Shown here: one piece after another, positions 8,053 to 17,098 of the stretch | Layout: every line of letters begins with the position of its first letter | Position numbering within the stretch: the first letter of the stretch is position 1 | Assembly: GCA_946614435.1 (NCBI GenBank) | Contig: CAMOGW010000002.1 | Location: forward strand, 62,001 to 126,000 | Length of the DNA: 64,000 nt | Reading direction: 5' to 3' | DNA from: an uncultured Prevotella sp. | Lineage (GTDB): Bacteria; Bacteroidota; Bacteroidia; Bacteroidales; Bacteroidaceae | Position numbers and translations under genes: made by a program | The notes under the pieces: generated by a model | Told to the model about the DNA's origin: nothing | Databases searched by the model: none | Seen by the model: the letters and a program-made list of their open reading frames with translations, nothing else

Positions 8053-8117
8053 AGCTTTATTGTTTATTGATTAGTATTAGGATTGCGATAGAACCATTGT
8101 CTGACTCCGATGCACTT

Positions 8118-9098
8118 TCATTGCTTTGCATTGATAAACGCGAGCCTTCCCCAGCCCCACATTCCCAGTCCCACCAAGAGCAGGGTCTGCACCGTGTGCA
8201 CAATGAGCACGAAGTAGAGGGCCTGCTCGTCGGCCACGCCGTAGAGGATGAGCATCGTCTTCACGGCGAAGTGCCACGGTCCGGCACCGTTCGGCGTAGG
8301 CACGATCACGGCGATGGTGCCCACCACAAACGTCACCATAGCACAGCCTATGCCCAGCTCGCGCGTGGCTTCGAAACAGAAGAAGGTGAGGTAGTAGTGC
8401 ATGAAATAGCACACCCAGATGCCGACGGTGAAAAACAGGAACAGCGGCAGGTTGCGCACGTTCTTCAGCGAGCTTACGCCTTCCCAGACGCCTGCGAGTG
8501 TGGCTTTCACCTTATTATATATATATAGTCGGCGCAGGAGCAGGTGTATGAGCAGCAGGGCGGCCACGCCGCACACGGCTGTCACCAAGTAGCCTGCAGG
8601 CGAGAACCCTCGCAGAATGCTGTCGAGCGAGGTGCCCGTCTTCTCGAAGAAGGTGCCGAAGATGCTCATCTGGAAGAACAGGGTGGTTCCTGTGAACAGT
8701 AGCATCATGAGCGTGTCAACGGCTCGTTCGGTGACCACCGTGCCGAGTGCCTTAGGAAAGGAGATGCCCTCCCAGCGCTTCAGCACGCCGCAACGGGCAA
8801 ACTCGCCGCTGCGCGGAATGATGAGCGACGAGGCATAGCTCAGGAAGATGGCATAGATCGCCACGCTCCTTCTCGGCTTCTCCCCCATCGGCTCCAGTGT
8901 CTGTTCCCATCGTCTGCCACGGAAGACCTGAGCCAGGATGCCGAAGGGAAAGCTCAGCAGCATCCACGTCCAGTCCATTTCGTGAAGCAACATGTGGCGC
9001 ACGCTCTCAAAGTCGAAGCCGCGATACATCCAATACAGAATGGCCCCTCCCAGCAGGAGTGGCAGCAGTATCTTGAAAAGGTTCTGTGCTATTTTCAT
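8118..9098 (-). CDS. UPF0104 / lysylphosphatidylglycerol-synthase-TM-like membrane protein
   Basis: This 326-residue integral inner-membrane protein has about eight hydrophobic helices, typical of the flippase-like LPG_synthase_TM/UPF0104 family. Recognisable family segments are 'RGRRWEQTLEPMGEKP', 'SYASSLIIPRSGEFARCGVLKRW' (the conserved P-R-x-GE loop) and 'VPTPNGAGPWHFAVK'. No synthase domain is attached. Family members include lipid or glycolipid flippases, but the substrate here is unknown. The gene has a TAACTTTG box at 9133-9140 and precedes pepD. Confidence 0.85.
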   Translation of the reverse strand: MKIAQNLFKILLPLLLGGAILYWMYRGFDFESVRHMLLHEMDWTWMLLSFPFGILAQVFRGRRWEQTLEPMGEKPRRSVAIYAIFLSYASSLIIPRSGEFARCGVLKRWEGISFPKALGTVVTERAVDTLMMLLFTGTTLFFQMSIFGTFFEKTGTSLDSILRGFSPAGYLVTAVCGVAALLLIHLLLRRLYIYNKVKATLAGVWEGVSSLKNVRNLPLFLFFTVGIWVCYFMHYYLTFFCFEATRELGIGCAMVTFVVGTIAVIVPTPNGAGPWHFAVKTMLILYGVADEQALYFVLIVHTVQTLLLVGLGMWGWGRLAFINAKQ

Positions 9099-9792
9099 TG
9101 TTTGGTCAGCGTTTTCCGCATTCTCTGATGCGCAAAGTTACGATAAATCAGCGTAACAAACGAAATATTTTGGAAGATTAACGCAAAAATTGCTGCGCTA
9201 AGCGCATCTGAAACTCGCAAAAAATTCAGCAACCTGTAAATCGCTCTGAAATTCGCGAGTTTTGGGCATTTTGCAACCTTCTGATAATCAGTGAGTTGTA
9301 AAACTAACTTTTCGGAAATCCTTTTGCAGCAAGGATTTCCAGCGATTTAGACGGTTTCACGATGCCTCGGCGAACAGATCGTCACGCCATTTAGGTCAGA
9401 TCACAAGACGATTTGCCCTAAATCATCACGTGATGTTTCCTGAATCGCGTCGTGAAATTCCCTGAAACCTGCCATGATTTTGCCGCGAATCGGTTGTAAA
9501 AGAATCGCGAAAACGAGGAAAATGACTGAAATAGCTGTAAAAGAATGTGAAAAATCCGACTTTTAAAACATTCTGACCGACAAATCAGACATCGCGATTC
9601 TGCTCCTCATGACTGCGAAAGTCCGTTTTTTTCTCTGGTTTGACTTTTTCATTTGTCTTGAAAATCGAAATTACAGAATAAGTAACAAATAAAAATAATT
9701 TTATATGCAATAGTGTTCATCTGCTTAAGAAAAAATAAGATGTTATGAGTTTTTATTAAAAAAAAATTTTCTGCCCGTTTTTTCGCATGTGC
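9099..9792. other. 694-base gene-free gap
   Basis: The gap holds the probable -7 box of the UPF0104 gene (complement of 9133-9140), the hairpin element at 9209-9265, and a zone at 9385-9480 with scattered palindromic pieces (CATTTAGGTCAGATCAC, GCCCTAAATCATCACGTGATG) that resemble the CCTAAATCAC repeats at 40602-40760. From 9640 to 9780 it is very AT-rich. No ORF with coding character is visible. Confidence 0.6.
9209..9265. repeat. Hairpin element, copy 1 (AACTCGCAAAA family)
   Basis: An imperfect inverted repeat begins AAACTCGCAAAAAATTCAGC and ends CTGAAATTCGCGAGTTTTGG. A second copy of the same layout is at 13539-13594. It lies in a gap between a minus-strand gene and another minus-strand gene, with no T-run. 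Confidence 0.75.
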
Positions 9793-10941
9793 CTACTTGT
9801 CTTTCATGCTGCTCTGGTACTCCTTTGGCCCCATGCCTTTGTACTGTTTGAAATTTCTGTAGAACGATGTACTGCTGTTGAACCCAGCCTGTTCGCCAAT
9901 CGTACTTACTGGCATGTCGGGATGCTGCAGGATGAGCTGACTGGCATATTCAATGCGCATGCGGTTGATGTATTCGGCAAATGAGAGGCCCATTCCGCGG
10001 TTGATAGCTTGATAGATGTAGCTCCGATTCGTGCCTAACTTCTGCACTAAGTCAACTATTTTCAGGTTAGGCTGTCTGAACAGCTGTTCCTCCTCCATGA
10101 GCTGTTCTATTCTTTTCTGTAGTTCCGAGATGATTGGCTGGTTGGTCACTTGCTCGTCGGCTTTCTGTTCGTCGGCTTCAATGTCTTCAATATCGAAGTC
10201 CTGTCGATAGCCTATATAGCCGATGCTGAACAATAAACAAGAAAAAATCGTCGATGGAATGGCTAATAATTGTTGTGAGTCGTTGAATTGTTCGCGCCCG
10301 ATGACGTTCATGGCGAAGGACATGACAGAAGTGATGATGAAGGCGATGAGCATGTAGTGGATAATTGTGAGAGACTTTTTCTCCACGTCGGCATAAGAGT
10401 CGTTTACTAATTGCTCGTACTCTATGATGTGGCGACGTCCTAAGAACAATACCGGTAGAATGAGGAAGGCAAACAGTAGTTTGCACAGGTCGTGTATCAA
10501 CACTTGCATTGCGACAAGACCTACTCCCCCCACGCGCACGCCATGATACAGGTAGAGTTCTATGAATTGATGTGTTTCCTCCTCGGACATCATCATGTAG
10601 CAGCCTCCCATGAGCATACCACCCACAACACCGGGAATGAGCAGCATGTAGCGTAAGTGGTGATGGCTCCTGCGTGTGGTGAGGGCGCATATATAAAAGA
10701 AATAAAGCGGATAGACCATCAGGTTGGCTGTACTGTAAAGTGTGTCAGTCAGCGGTAGCATTTTCGTGTTATGGTTGAAAAATACGCTGTGGCCAAAATA
10801 CAGCACTGTGGCTGCGAGCATAAAGATGAATATATGAACACGTGCGCGTGTCTTGCGCTCTGTGATCACCTGAAGTGCCAACATTGTGCTCCAAAATAAG
10901 CACACAAACATTGGCATGACTGTGATAATTATCATTCTCAT
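9793..10941 (-). CDS. Membrane-embedded AraC-family transcriptional regulator
   Basis: This 382-residue protein has six to seven hydrophobic helices in residues 1-240 (first at MIIITVMPMFVCLFWSTML) and a cytoplasmic AraC-type DNA-binding domain at about 285-380. The second HTH shows the usual 'VSTIGEQAGFNSSTSFYRNF' and 'GMGPKEYQ'. The membrane part probably senses an envelope or extracellular signal. It is divergent from the lipoprotein gene at 11186, and the 245 bases between them carry a 29-base direct repeat that is a good operator candidate. TAACTTTG (complement of 10947-10954) ends only five bases before the ATG, so the mRNA may be nearly leaderless, or translation starts at the in-frame ATG two codons on. 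Confidence 0.88.
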   Translation of the reverse strand: MRMIIITVMPMFVCLFWSTMLALQVITERKTRARVHIFIFMLAATVLYFGHSVFFNHNTKMLPLTDTLYSTANLMVYPLYFFYICALTTRRSHHHLRYMLLIPGVVGGMLMGGCYMMMSEEETHQFIELYLYHGVRVGGVGLVAMQVLIHDLCKLLFAFLILPVLFLGRRHIIEYEQLVNDSYADVEKKSLTIIHYMLIAFIITSVMSFAMNVIGREQFNDSQQLLAIPSTIFSCLLFSIGYIGYRQDFDIEDIEADEQKADEQVTNQPIISELQKRIEQLMEEEQLFRQPNLKIVDLVQKLGTNRSYIYQAINRGMGLSFAEYINRMRIEYASQLILQHPDMPVSTIGEQAGFNSSTSFYRNFKQYKGMGPKEYQSSMKDK

Positions 10942-10991
10942 GAAAGCAAAGTTACTGCATTTTGCTCTAAAAACAAGCGGTTTTATCGATA

Positions 10992-11062
10992 ATTGTGAAT
11001 TTGAAATTGTTTTCTGTGAATATGAACCCTTTGATTGTGGATTTGAACTGTTTTTCTGTGAA
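10992..11062. promoter_or_regulatory. Candidate AraC operator: 29-bp direct repeat, 42-bp spacing
   Basis: Bases 10992-11020 and 11034-11062 share 25 of 29 positions (both start ATTGTG, contain ATTTGAA and end TTTCTGTGAA). The 42-bp start-to-start distance is four helical turns. AraC-family proteins commonly bind direct half-sites on one face of the helix; assignment to the neighbouring regulator is inference. Confidence 0.6.
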
Positions 11063-11092
11063 ATCGTTAACGGTATGTGTTGAAATTATAGG

Positions 11093-11100
11093 TAATTTTG
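11093..11100 (+). promoter_or_regulatory. -7 box of the lipoprotein gene
   Basis: TAATTTTG fits TAnnTTTG, about 90 bases before the chosen start and 30 bases after the direct repeat. Confidence 0.5.
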
Positions 11101-11185
11101 CAAAGTACATATGAATATATTGTGTTTTTTAACAACACGTTGATTGAAGAATGTGAAATTATTAACCTTTAAATTAATGATTAAG

Positions 11186-13471
11186 ATGAGAAAACTAAGT
11201 TTCATGTTTGCAGGCCTTGCTCTGTTGGCAGGTCTCGCGTTGTCGTCGTGCAGCAAGGATGACCCTGTATCTAATGCCCCGACTACTGAACAACAACCTG
11301 GTGGTGACCCTGGTCAGCAACCTGACAATCCACAACCACCTGCTCCTGTGAATGCTAAGTACACTGGTATGGTGACTGATGCCAACGGTTCACCGCTTCG
11401 TGGCGTAACAGTGGTATCTGGCACGAAGACAGCTAAAACTGATGCCAATGGTATTTATGCACTTGAAGAAGTGAACAAAGTGAACAATCGTGTGGTGATT
11501 AGCTTCTCTAAGAACGGATACATGGATGTGGTACGCTCTATTCCATTCGAAGAGACAGCTCGTATCGATGTAGTTATGCAGAGCACCTATACTGCCAACT
11601 TTACTGCAACGACACCTCATAGCGTTCAGGTTGGTACATGGGGATCGAGTAAGCAAGTTAAAATTGAACTGCCTGCCGGCTATGTCGATGAGAAAGGCGC
11701 TGCTTATACAGGCACAGTATCGGCAAAGTGCACTTATCTGTCACCCGATGATGCAAATACTTTCTCGCAGTCCATGCCAGGCGACCTGTCGGCTGTGAAT
11801 CAGAATTCAGAAGAAGTGCAGCTTGTGAGCTATGGTATGGTAGCTGTCAATCTGACAGGTTCTGACGGTCAGAAGCTGAAGATGGCTGACGGCAACAAAG
11901 CTAAGCTTACCTTCCCCGTTCCCGACAAGTTTGCTGGAGAAACCAATCGTCCCAGCATTCCCCTCTGGAGCTTCAATGAGAGCACCGGTATCTGGGAGTG
12001 GGAAGGTGAAGCTACTTACGACAGCAATCTCAATGCCTATGTGGGTGAGGTGAGTCACTTCTCATGGCACAACCTCGACTGGCCCGAATATCGCGCCACA
12101 TTGAAGATTAGCGTGAAGAACGCCAATGGTGATGCTTTGGCTAACGTTCCCGTAGATGTCGATGGTGAGCGTATGGTGTACACCAACTCTGCTGGTATAG
12201 CCACTTGCACCGTGCCATGCAATACGTCTCTGGATGTGCGCATCCCCTCTGAATCCTATGGTAACTATGCGCCTGAGAAGAAGCAGACCAACATCACTTT
12301 GAGTGCAGGCGAAGAGAAGACTATCAGCTTTGTGATGCCTAAACTGCCTGTTATCAAGGGTACAGTGGTCAACGAAGGCAATGGCATGAAGATTTGCAAG
12401 GTGAGTTTGGTATATGGTACAGGTCATTCAACCCAGTCTGTGATGAGCGACATCTTCGGTGCCTTCAGCTTAACGGCACCAGCCGATTACAAGGGTCTTG
12501 CCGTGCTTACGGCTACAGCTACCGACGGAACGTCTGTTTCGAAGAACATCGAGCTCACGGGCGAGGATCTCACAGTCACCCTCACTATCAATACGAAGAG
12601 CGGTCTCACTGGCAATGGCAAGATTGTGCTGACCAACGGTGCAGGTACCAAGTCGGAATTCACAGTTCCTGGAGCAGATGAGAATGAGCTGTTTGCTGGC
12701 GCCACATTGGTGGGTACAAATCTACAGGTTCAAATGATGAGTGAGCCCGATGGCGATTTCGAGGGTGAGGGACAGCATCCCGTCTTCGGAGGCATACATC
12801 TTTATCTTGACAACTACTCTACTACGCAGACCAGCTACGACCAAGTGAATATGGAATATAGAATGGAAGGAGCTGGCTGGATGGAGATATCCATGATGGG
12901 ACATCTTGATGTGACGCTGAACAATGGTGTGTTATCGTTCAAGTTCTCTGGTACTGCCCAAGTACATGACGGTGACTGGAGCAAGGAACCCGAGCAGGTA
13001 TCTGCTACGGCTGAGTTCACGGCACCTTTGACGTTCAGAGGACACGGTGTCACCAGTACAACCGACAAAACCCTGATGCCGACGTTCACGCCATATCTCA
13101 ATGGCAAGTCCTTCAATGGCCTGATCATCGACGAATGCAAGTTGCTGGGGCAGGGCGGTATGATCTACTATCCCGACGCAACCCTCACCCTCGACGACTA
13201 CAACACGCTAGTCACAGCTGCTAAGGCTACCTTCGGCAATCCCTATGCCGTGAGGCAAGCTGGCGGTGAATATGAGTCCCAGCCAGGCTTTACCCGCTTC
13301 TTCAAGAACAATCAGTTCCTGGACGTGACCTTCAATCCTTCGTATCAGGGTGGCAATCAGGGTCGTGATGACTATTACTCTACGTGGGATCTCCAATCTA
13401 CTTCACGTGGACGTATCGTCATTCGTGCCTTCTCTAATTTGCAGGCACCTATCACGTCAATTGCTTGGTAA
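11186..13471 (+). CDS. Surface lipoprotein with carboxypeptidase-regulatory-like domains
   Basis: I use the ATG at 11186 (761 residues) because it opens a compact lipoprotein signal (MRKLSFMFAGLALLAGLALS-SC); ATGs at 11177 and 11144 are in frame. After a Pro/Gln-rich linker, residues ~40-115 form a carboxypeptidase-regulatory-like beta sandwich ('YTGMVTDANGSPLRGVTV'). A region with 'FSQSMPGDLSAVN' and 'EVSHFSWHNLD' follows, then two further regulatory-like beta modules. The C-terminal ~280 residues are unrecognised. The SS-C lipobox followed by SKDD fits export to the cell surface. No catalytic motif is visible, so a structural or binding role is likely. The divergent AraC-type gene probably controls it. 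Confidence 0.82.
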   Translation: MRKLSFMFAGLALLAGLALSSCSKDDPVSNAPTTEQQPGGDPGQQPDNPQPPAPVNAKYTGMVTDANGSPLRGVTVVSGTKTAKTDANGIYALEEVNKVNNRVVISFSKNGYMDVVRSIPFEETARIDVVMQSTYTANFTATTPHSVQVGTWGSSKQVKIELPAGYVDEKGAAYTGTVSAKCTYLSPDDANTFSQSMPGDLSAVNQNSEEVQLVSYGMVAVNLTGSDGQKLKMADGNKAKLTFPVPDKFAGETNRPSIPLWSFNESTGIWEWEGEATYDSNLNAYVGEVSHFSWHNLDWPEYRATLKISVKNANGDALANVPVDVDGERMVYTNSAGIATCTVPCNTSLDVRIPSESYGNYAPEKKQTNITLSAGEEKTISFVMPKLPVIKGTVVNEGNGMKICKVSLVYGTGHSTQSVMSDIFGAFSLTAPADYKGLAVLTATATDGTSVSKNIELTGEDLTVTLTINTKSGLTGNGKIVLTNGAGTKSEFTVPGADENELFAGATLVGTNLQVQMMSEPDGDFEGEGQHPVFGGIHLYLDNYSTTQTSYDQVNMEYRMEGAGWMEISMMGHLDVTLNNGVLSFKFSGTAQVHDGDWSKEPEQVSATAEFTAPLTFRGHGVTSTTDKTLMPTFTPYLNGKSFNGLIIDECKLLGQGGMIYYPDATLTLDDYNTLVTAAKATFGNPYAVRQAGGEYESQPGFTRFFKNNQFLDVTFNPSYQGGNQGRDDYYSTWDLQSTSRGRIVIRAFSNLQAPITSIAW

Positions 13472-13538
13472 GCCTGTGAGCATGCCAGCGTTTATCCGCT
13501 GGAATGACACATCCCGTCTTGTTTAGACAACAATTTCG

Positions 13539-13594
13539 CCAAAACTCGCAAAATATCAGCAACTCCTTACGCGCTGAGAAATTGCGAGTTTTGG
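13539..13594. repeat. Hairpin element, copy 2 (AACTCGCAAAA family)
   Basis: Left arm CCAAAACTCGCAAAATATC and right arm GAGAAATTGCGAGTTTTGG pair around a short centre. It matches the element at 9209-9265 in arm sequence, length and TCAGCAAC next to the left arm. It lies between the lipoprotein stop and the rsmA promoter. Confidence 0.78.
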
Positions 13595-13625
13595 TCTTTT
13601 ATTTTCTCATTTCCCGATTTTTGTG

Positions 13626-13633
13626 TACTTTTG
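13626..13633 (+). promoter_or_regulatory. rsmA -7 box, nearly abutting the start codon
   Basis: TACTTTTG ends five bases before the ATG at 13639. As transcription starts a few bases past this box in Bacteroidota, the mRNA would be leaderless or have a leader of one or two bases. Confidence 0.6.
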
Positions 13634-13638
13634 CAGCC

Positions 13639-14466
13639 ATGATGAAACAAGTGAGACCAAAGAAGAATCTCGGCCAGCACTTCCTGACCGACCTTTCTAT
13701 AGCCCGTCGCATAGCCGACACTGTAGATGCCTGCCCTGACCTGCCCGTGCTGGAAGTGGGACCGGGCATGGGCGTGATGACCCAGTTCCTCGTGGAGAAA
13801 CCACGACCGCTGAAGGTGGTCGAGATAGACCGCGAGTCGGTGGAGTACCTCAAGAACACGTTATTCAAAAGTGTAGAGCGGAGAGTGGAGAGTGGAGAGA
13901 TTATCGAGGGTGACTTCCTCCGTATGGATCTCCGCACGCTGTTCGACGGCGGCCAGTTCGTGCTCACGGGCAACTATCCCTACGACATCTCGTCGCAGAT
14001 ATTCTTCAAGATGCTTGACAACCGCGACCTCATTCCCTGTTGCACGGGCATGATACAGCGCGAGGTGGCCCTGCGCATGGCCTCGCAGCCAGGATCGAAG
14101 CAGTATGGCATTCTGTCGGTGCTCATTCAGGCATGGTACGACGTGGAGTATCTGTTCACCGTTGAGCCCTCGGTGTTCAATCCGCCGCCCAAGGTGCAGA
14201 GCGCCGTCATCCGCATGACGCGCAACGAGGTGCAGCACCTGGGCTGCGACGAACAGCTGTTCAAGCGCGTGGTGAAGACCACCTTCAACCAGCGCCGCAA
14301 GATGCTGCGCGTGTCCCTGCGCCAGCTGCTGCCAGCCGATTCTCCATTCTTCACTCTTCACTCCTCGCTCCTCACCCTTCGCCCCGAACAGCTCGGCATA
14401 GCGCAGTTCGTGGAACTCACCAATGCCGTCAGTCAACATCTTAATCCCTCTGAACCCCATGAATAG
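13639..14466 (+). CDS. rsmA: 16S rRNA (adenine1518/1519-N6)-dimethyltransferase
   Basis: This 275-residue RsmA/KsgA uses S-adenosylmethionine to dimethylate two adjacent adenines in the 3' end of 16S rRNA during 30S maturation. It shows 'KKNLGQHFLTD' at residues 7-17, the SAM motif 'VLEVGPGMGVMT' and the catalytic NLPY-type motif as 'LTGNYPYDISSQ'. The start at 13639 fits the family N-terminus; the upstream open frame contains the hairpin element. Two low-complexity tracts lie inside the gene, GAGAGTGGAGAG-like at 13868-13895 and a CTTCACTCTTCACTCC-like tract at 14341-14385, both in frame. Its last eight bases overlap the start of the sensor kinase gene. Confidence 0.95.
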   Translation: MMKQVRPKKNLGQHFLTDLSIARRIADTVDACPDLPVLEVGPGMGVMTQFLVEKPRPLKVVEIDRESVEYLKNTLFKSVERRVESGEIIEGDFLRMDLRTLFDGGQFVLTGNYPYDISSQIFFKMLDNRDLIPCCTGMIQREVALRMASQPGSKQYGILSVLIQAWYDVEYLFTVEPSVFNPPPKVQSAVIRMTRNEVQHLGCDEQLFKRVVKTTFNQRRKMLRVSLRQLLPADSPFFTLHSSLLTLRPEQLGIAQFVELTNAVSQHLNPSEPHE

Positions 14467-16258
14467 ACTCCTGTCCCTTCTCATCGTTGCCCACCTCTAC
14501 GTTGCCGCAGCCGTAGGCCGCGACGAAGTGCCCTTTGACACCCTCCTCATGCAGACGGCCCGCACCGTGAGCGAGTATATGGACGATCCTGCCCGCTATG
14601 AAGAGGCCCACCGGCTGCTCGATGCCACCTTCGCCAAAGAGGGCGTTCGCCGTAGTCCGGTCTATCCGCTGTTGCGCTATCATGAAGCCGTTTACTATGT
14701 CAATATGGGCGACATAGACCGCGCCAAGACCATCCTGACCGAGGCGCTCAGCATGCTGCCCAGCAGGGTCGATCGGGAACTTTCCATCAGCGTGCCGCAG
14801 ACACTGGGCGTGCTGTTGCGCCGCGAGGGCAAGAACGACTCCGCCCTCTACTACTACGACATGGCGCTGCAGGCCGCCAACGAGCAGGGCAATGTGGAGT
14901 GGCAGGCTACCATTGCGCTCAACGTGGGCGTGCTGTACTACAACCTGGCCCAGTATGAGGAGGCTGAGCGCTATCTGGACAAGACCGTGCAGCTGGTAGG
15001 ACAGGTCGATGACGACTATACTGAGCTTTGCGCCCATCAGGTGAGGGGAGCGGTGAAGATGGCTCTCCACAAGTACGACGAGGCCGAACAGTCGCTACAG
15101 AAGGCATGGCAGATGTCTCTCAAAACGCAGTCAGCCGACCTGCAGCTGCGCAGTCTCACCCCCATCATGCAGCTCTATTCCGATACCAACCGCCCCGACT
15201 CGGCCAGTGCGGCCATGAAGCGCGGCGATGCCCTCCTGCAGCAGATGCCGGCACAGAGCATTGCGGCCATAGGCTACCTCTGTGCCCGTGCCAACTTCAA
15301 CTATCAGCAACAGCAGTGGGCTCCGGCACTGGCCGACTTCCTGGCCACCCGTGCCACCTATTCAGGTACGGGCGAGAGCAAGGTGCTCTATCGCATGGCT
15401 CACTGCTATGCCCAACTGGGCCGCTATCATGAAGCCTATTGCTACATGGACAGCGCCCGCATGCGCAGCGACACCATCGCCTCAGTGCGACTGGCTGAAA
15501 AGATGGCCGACTTCAACGTGAAGTATCAGTCGATGGAGAAGGACTTGGAGATAGCCCGCCTGCAGTCGCAGCGTCTCTGGTTCGTGCTCATAGCCGCCGT
15601 CGTGCTGCTCTTCGTCGTGGGCGCATGGCTCTACTACCGTCTGCATCGCCAGCGCCGCGAGGCCAGCCTGCGCATACAGGCACTCGAAGACGAGCGCAAG
15701 CGCATTGCCAAGGAGCTGCACGACGGCCTCTGCAACGACATGCTGGCTATGGAGATGCAGATGCTGTTTGCTACATCGGCCACCCCTGCCGACTGGTCAG
15801 CCCAGTTGCAACAGCTGCGCCGACAGGCCCGACAGATCAGCCATCAGCTCATGCCCCCCGAATTCTCCAACGTCAGCATCCACCTCTTGCTCGGCTACTA
15901 TGCCAAGGCACTGGCCGAGGGTACCAAGCTCGCGGTGACCTACGAGGCCACGCCCTCCGATTCGGACCACTGGCAGCAGATGGATGCCCAGAAAGCCCAT
16001 AACGTCTATCGCATCGTGCAAGAGCTGACGGCCAACATCGTGAAGGGCCACACGGCCACGCGCATCGCCATCCGTCTGACAGCCGTTGAAGGCACTCACT
16101 GTCTGCTCACCGTCACCGATGACGGTGACATGACCCGACCTGTGGAGACAGGGCTCGGCCATCGCACGCTGGAAGACCGCGTGCTGAGCATTGGCGGCCA
16201 CGTGCAGCAACAGCACGAGGAGGGCGAAAACAGGTTCGAATTGCATTTCGACTATTAG
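14459..16258 (+). CDS. TPR-containing sensor histidine kinase (HisKA_3 type)
   Basis: This 599-residue membrane kinase partners the response regulator at 16396. The start at 14459 gives a signal/anchor (MNRLLSLLIVAHLYVAAAV). Residues ~30-370 are a periplasmic stack of TPR helices, and one membrane helix is at about 378-400 (LWFVLIAAVVLLFVVGAWLY). The dimerisation/phosphoacceptor segment is 'DERKRIAKELHDGLCND' with the phospho-accepting His in ELHDG. A HATPase_c domain follows, with 'NVYRIVQELTANIVKGHTAT' as N-box and 'VTDDGDM' as G1 box. The start overlaps rsmA by eight bases, so expression is at least partly tied to rsmA. A terminator follows at 16303-16341. Confidence 0.9.
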   Translation: MNRLLSLLIVAHLYVAAAVGRDEVPFDTLLMQTARTVSEYMDDPARYEEAHRLLDATFAKEGVRRSPVYPLLRYHEAVYYVNMGDIDRAKTILTEALSMLPSRVDRELSISVPQTLGVLLRREGKNDSALYYYDMALQAANEQGNVEWQATIALNVGVLYYNLAQYEEAERYLDKTVQLVGQVDDDYTELCAHQVRGAVKMALHKYDEAEQSLQKAWQMSLKTQSADLQLRSLTPIMQLYSDTNRPDSASAAMKRGDALLQQMPAQSIAAIGYLCARANFNYQQQQWAPALADFLATRATYSGTGESKVLYRMAHCYAQLGRYHEAYCYMDSARMRSDTIASVRLAEKMADFNVKYQSMEKDLEIARLQSQRLWFVLIAAVVLLFVVGAWLYYRLHRQRREASLRIQALEDERKRIAKELHDGLCNDMLAMEMQMLFATSATPADWSAQLQQLRRQARQISHQLMPPEFSNVSIHLLLGYYAKALAEGTKLAVTYEATPSDSDHWQQMDAQKAHNVYRIVQELTANIVKGHTATRIAIRLTAVEGTHCLLTVTDDGDMTRPVETGLGHRTLEDRVLSIGGHVQQQHEEGENRFELHFDY

Positions 16259-16302
16259 CATCTTGTCACCTGAACAGGTGAAATGTGGCTCCGTCCGATG
16301 AT

Positions 16303-16341
16303 AAAAATGCCTGACAATAGCTGATTGTCGGGCATTTTTTT
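16303..16341 (+). terminator. Rho-independent terminator after the sensor kinase
   Basis: Arms 16307-16318 and 16324-16335 (ATGCCTGACAAT / ATTGTCGGGCAT, one G-T pair) enclose a five-base loop and run into a seven-T tract. Confidence 0.88.
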
Positions 16342-16342
16342 C

Positions 16343-16350
16343 TATTTTTG
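16343..16350 (+). promoter_or_regulatory. -7 box of the response regulator gene
   Basis: TATTTTTG directly follows the terminator T-run, 45 bases before the ATG. The regulator therefore seems to have its own promoter and not to rely on read-through from the kinase. Confidence 0.55.
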
Positions 16351-16395
16351 CAGCAAGCTATACGCATCATTAAGAATAAAAAAATCTTTTGACAA

Positions 16396-17055
16396 ATGAA
16401 GAATCCTACTTCTTCTTATACCATTCTGGTGCTCGACGACCATCCGGTGGTGCTTGAGGGCATCAAGCGCTTGTTGTCGGCTGATTCGGACATGCAAGTG
16501 GAGGGTGTGACGCACAGCTCAGAGCTGTTTCAGCTCTTAGAGCAGGGCAGATGCTTCCAGCTGTTCATTCTCGATCTGGAGCTGCCCGATACCGACGGGT
16601 TCGAGGCAATGGCCACCATTCGCAGCCATTGTCCCGAGGCCGCTATCCTCATCTATACCATGCACGAGGAACCGTGGATACTGGCCCGACTGGCTCGCCT
16701 GAACATTCAGGGCGTGGTGTCGAAGAGCAGTGCCGTCGAAGAATTGAGCAAGGCTGTTGAGGCCATCCGCAACGGGCAGAACTATTACAACGAGACGTTT
16801 GTAGAGCTGTTGGCACAGTTGCAGCAGCAGGGTACCCCCGATGACGTGCCGGGTCCCACCTTCTCGCTCTCCGACCGTGAGCAGGAAGTGTTGCGCTGCA
16901 TCAGCGAAGGGCTCACCACCAGCGAGATAGCCGAGCGCCTGTTCATCAGTCAGAACACCGTAGGCACCTACCGCCGCCGACTCATGACCAAGCTCGGTGC
17001 CCACAACGTGGCACAGCTCATTGCCAACGGAAGGAAGTATCTGGAGAAGGATTGA
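16396..17055 (+). CDS. NarL/FixJ-type response regulator
   Basis: This 219-residue cytoplasmic regulator has a receiver domain at 8-125. The acidic pair is in 'VLDDHP', the phospho-acceptor Asp60 is in 'LFILDLELPDTDG', and the switch Thr is in 'LIYTMHEE'. A LuxR-type HTH lies at about 155-215 ('LSDREQEVLRCISEGLTTSE', 'LFISQNTVGTYRRRLMTKLG'). It pairs with the HisKA_3 kinase just upstream. It is followed after only 43 bases by the first of the fimbrillin/M64 lipoproteins and is on the same strand, so it may be the first gene of that operon and its regulator; that link is inference. Confidence 0.92.
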   Translation: MKNPTSSYTILVLDDHPVVLEGIKRLLSADSDMQVEGVTHSSELFQLLEQGRCFQLFILDLELPDTDGFEAMATIRSHCPEAAILIYTMHEEPWILARLARLNIQGVVSKSSAVEELSKAVEAIRNGQNYYNETFVELLAQLQQQGTPDDVPGPTFSLSDREQEVLRCISEGLTTSEIAERLFISQNTVGTYRRRLMTKLGAHNVAQLIANGRKYLEKD

Positions 17056-17098
17056 GAAAAGAATTAAACAGACAATCTCATTTTAAATATAGAAATAT

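Noticed and set aside
13504..13638. N-terminal extension of RsmA
   Set aside because: It would translate the hairpin element and the promoter, and the family N-terminus starts at 13639.
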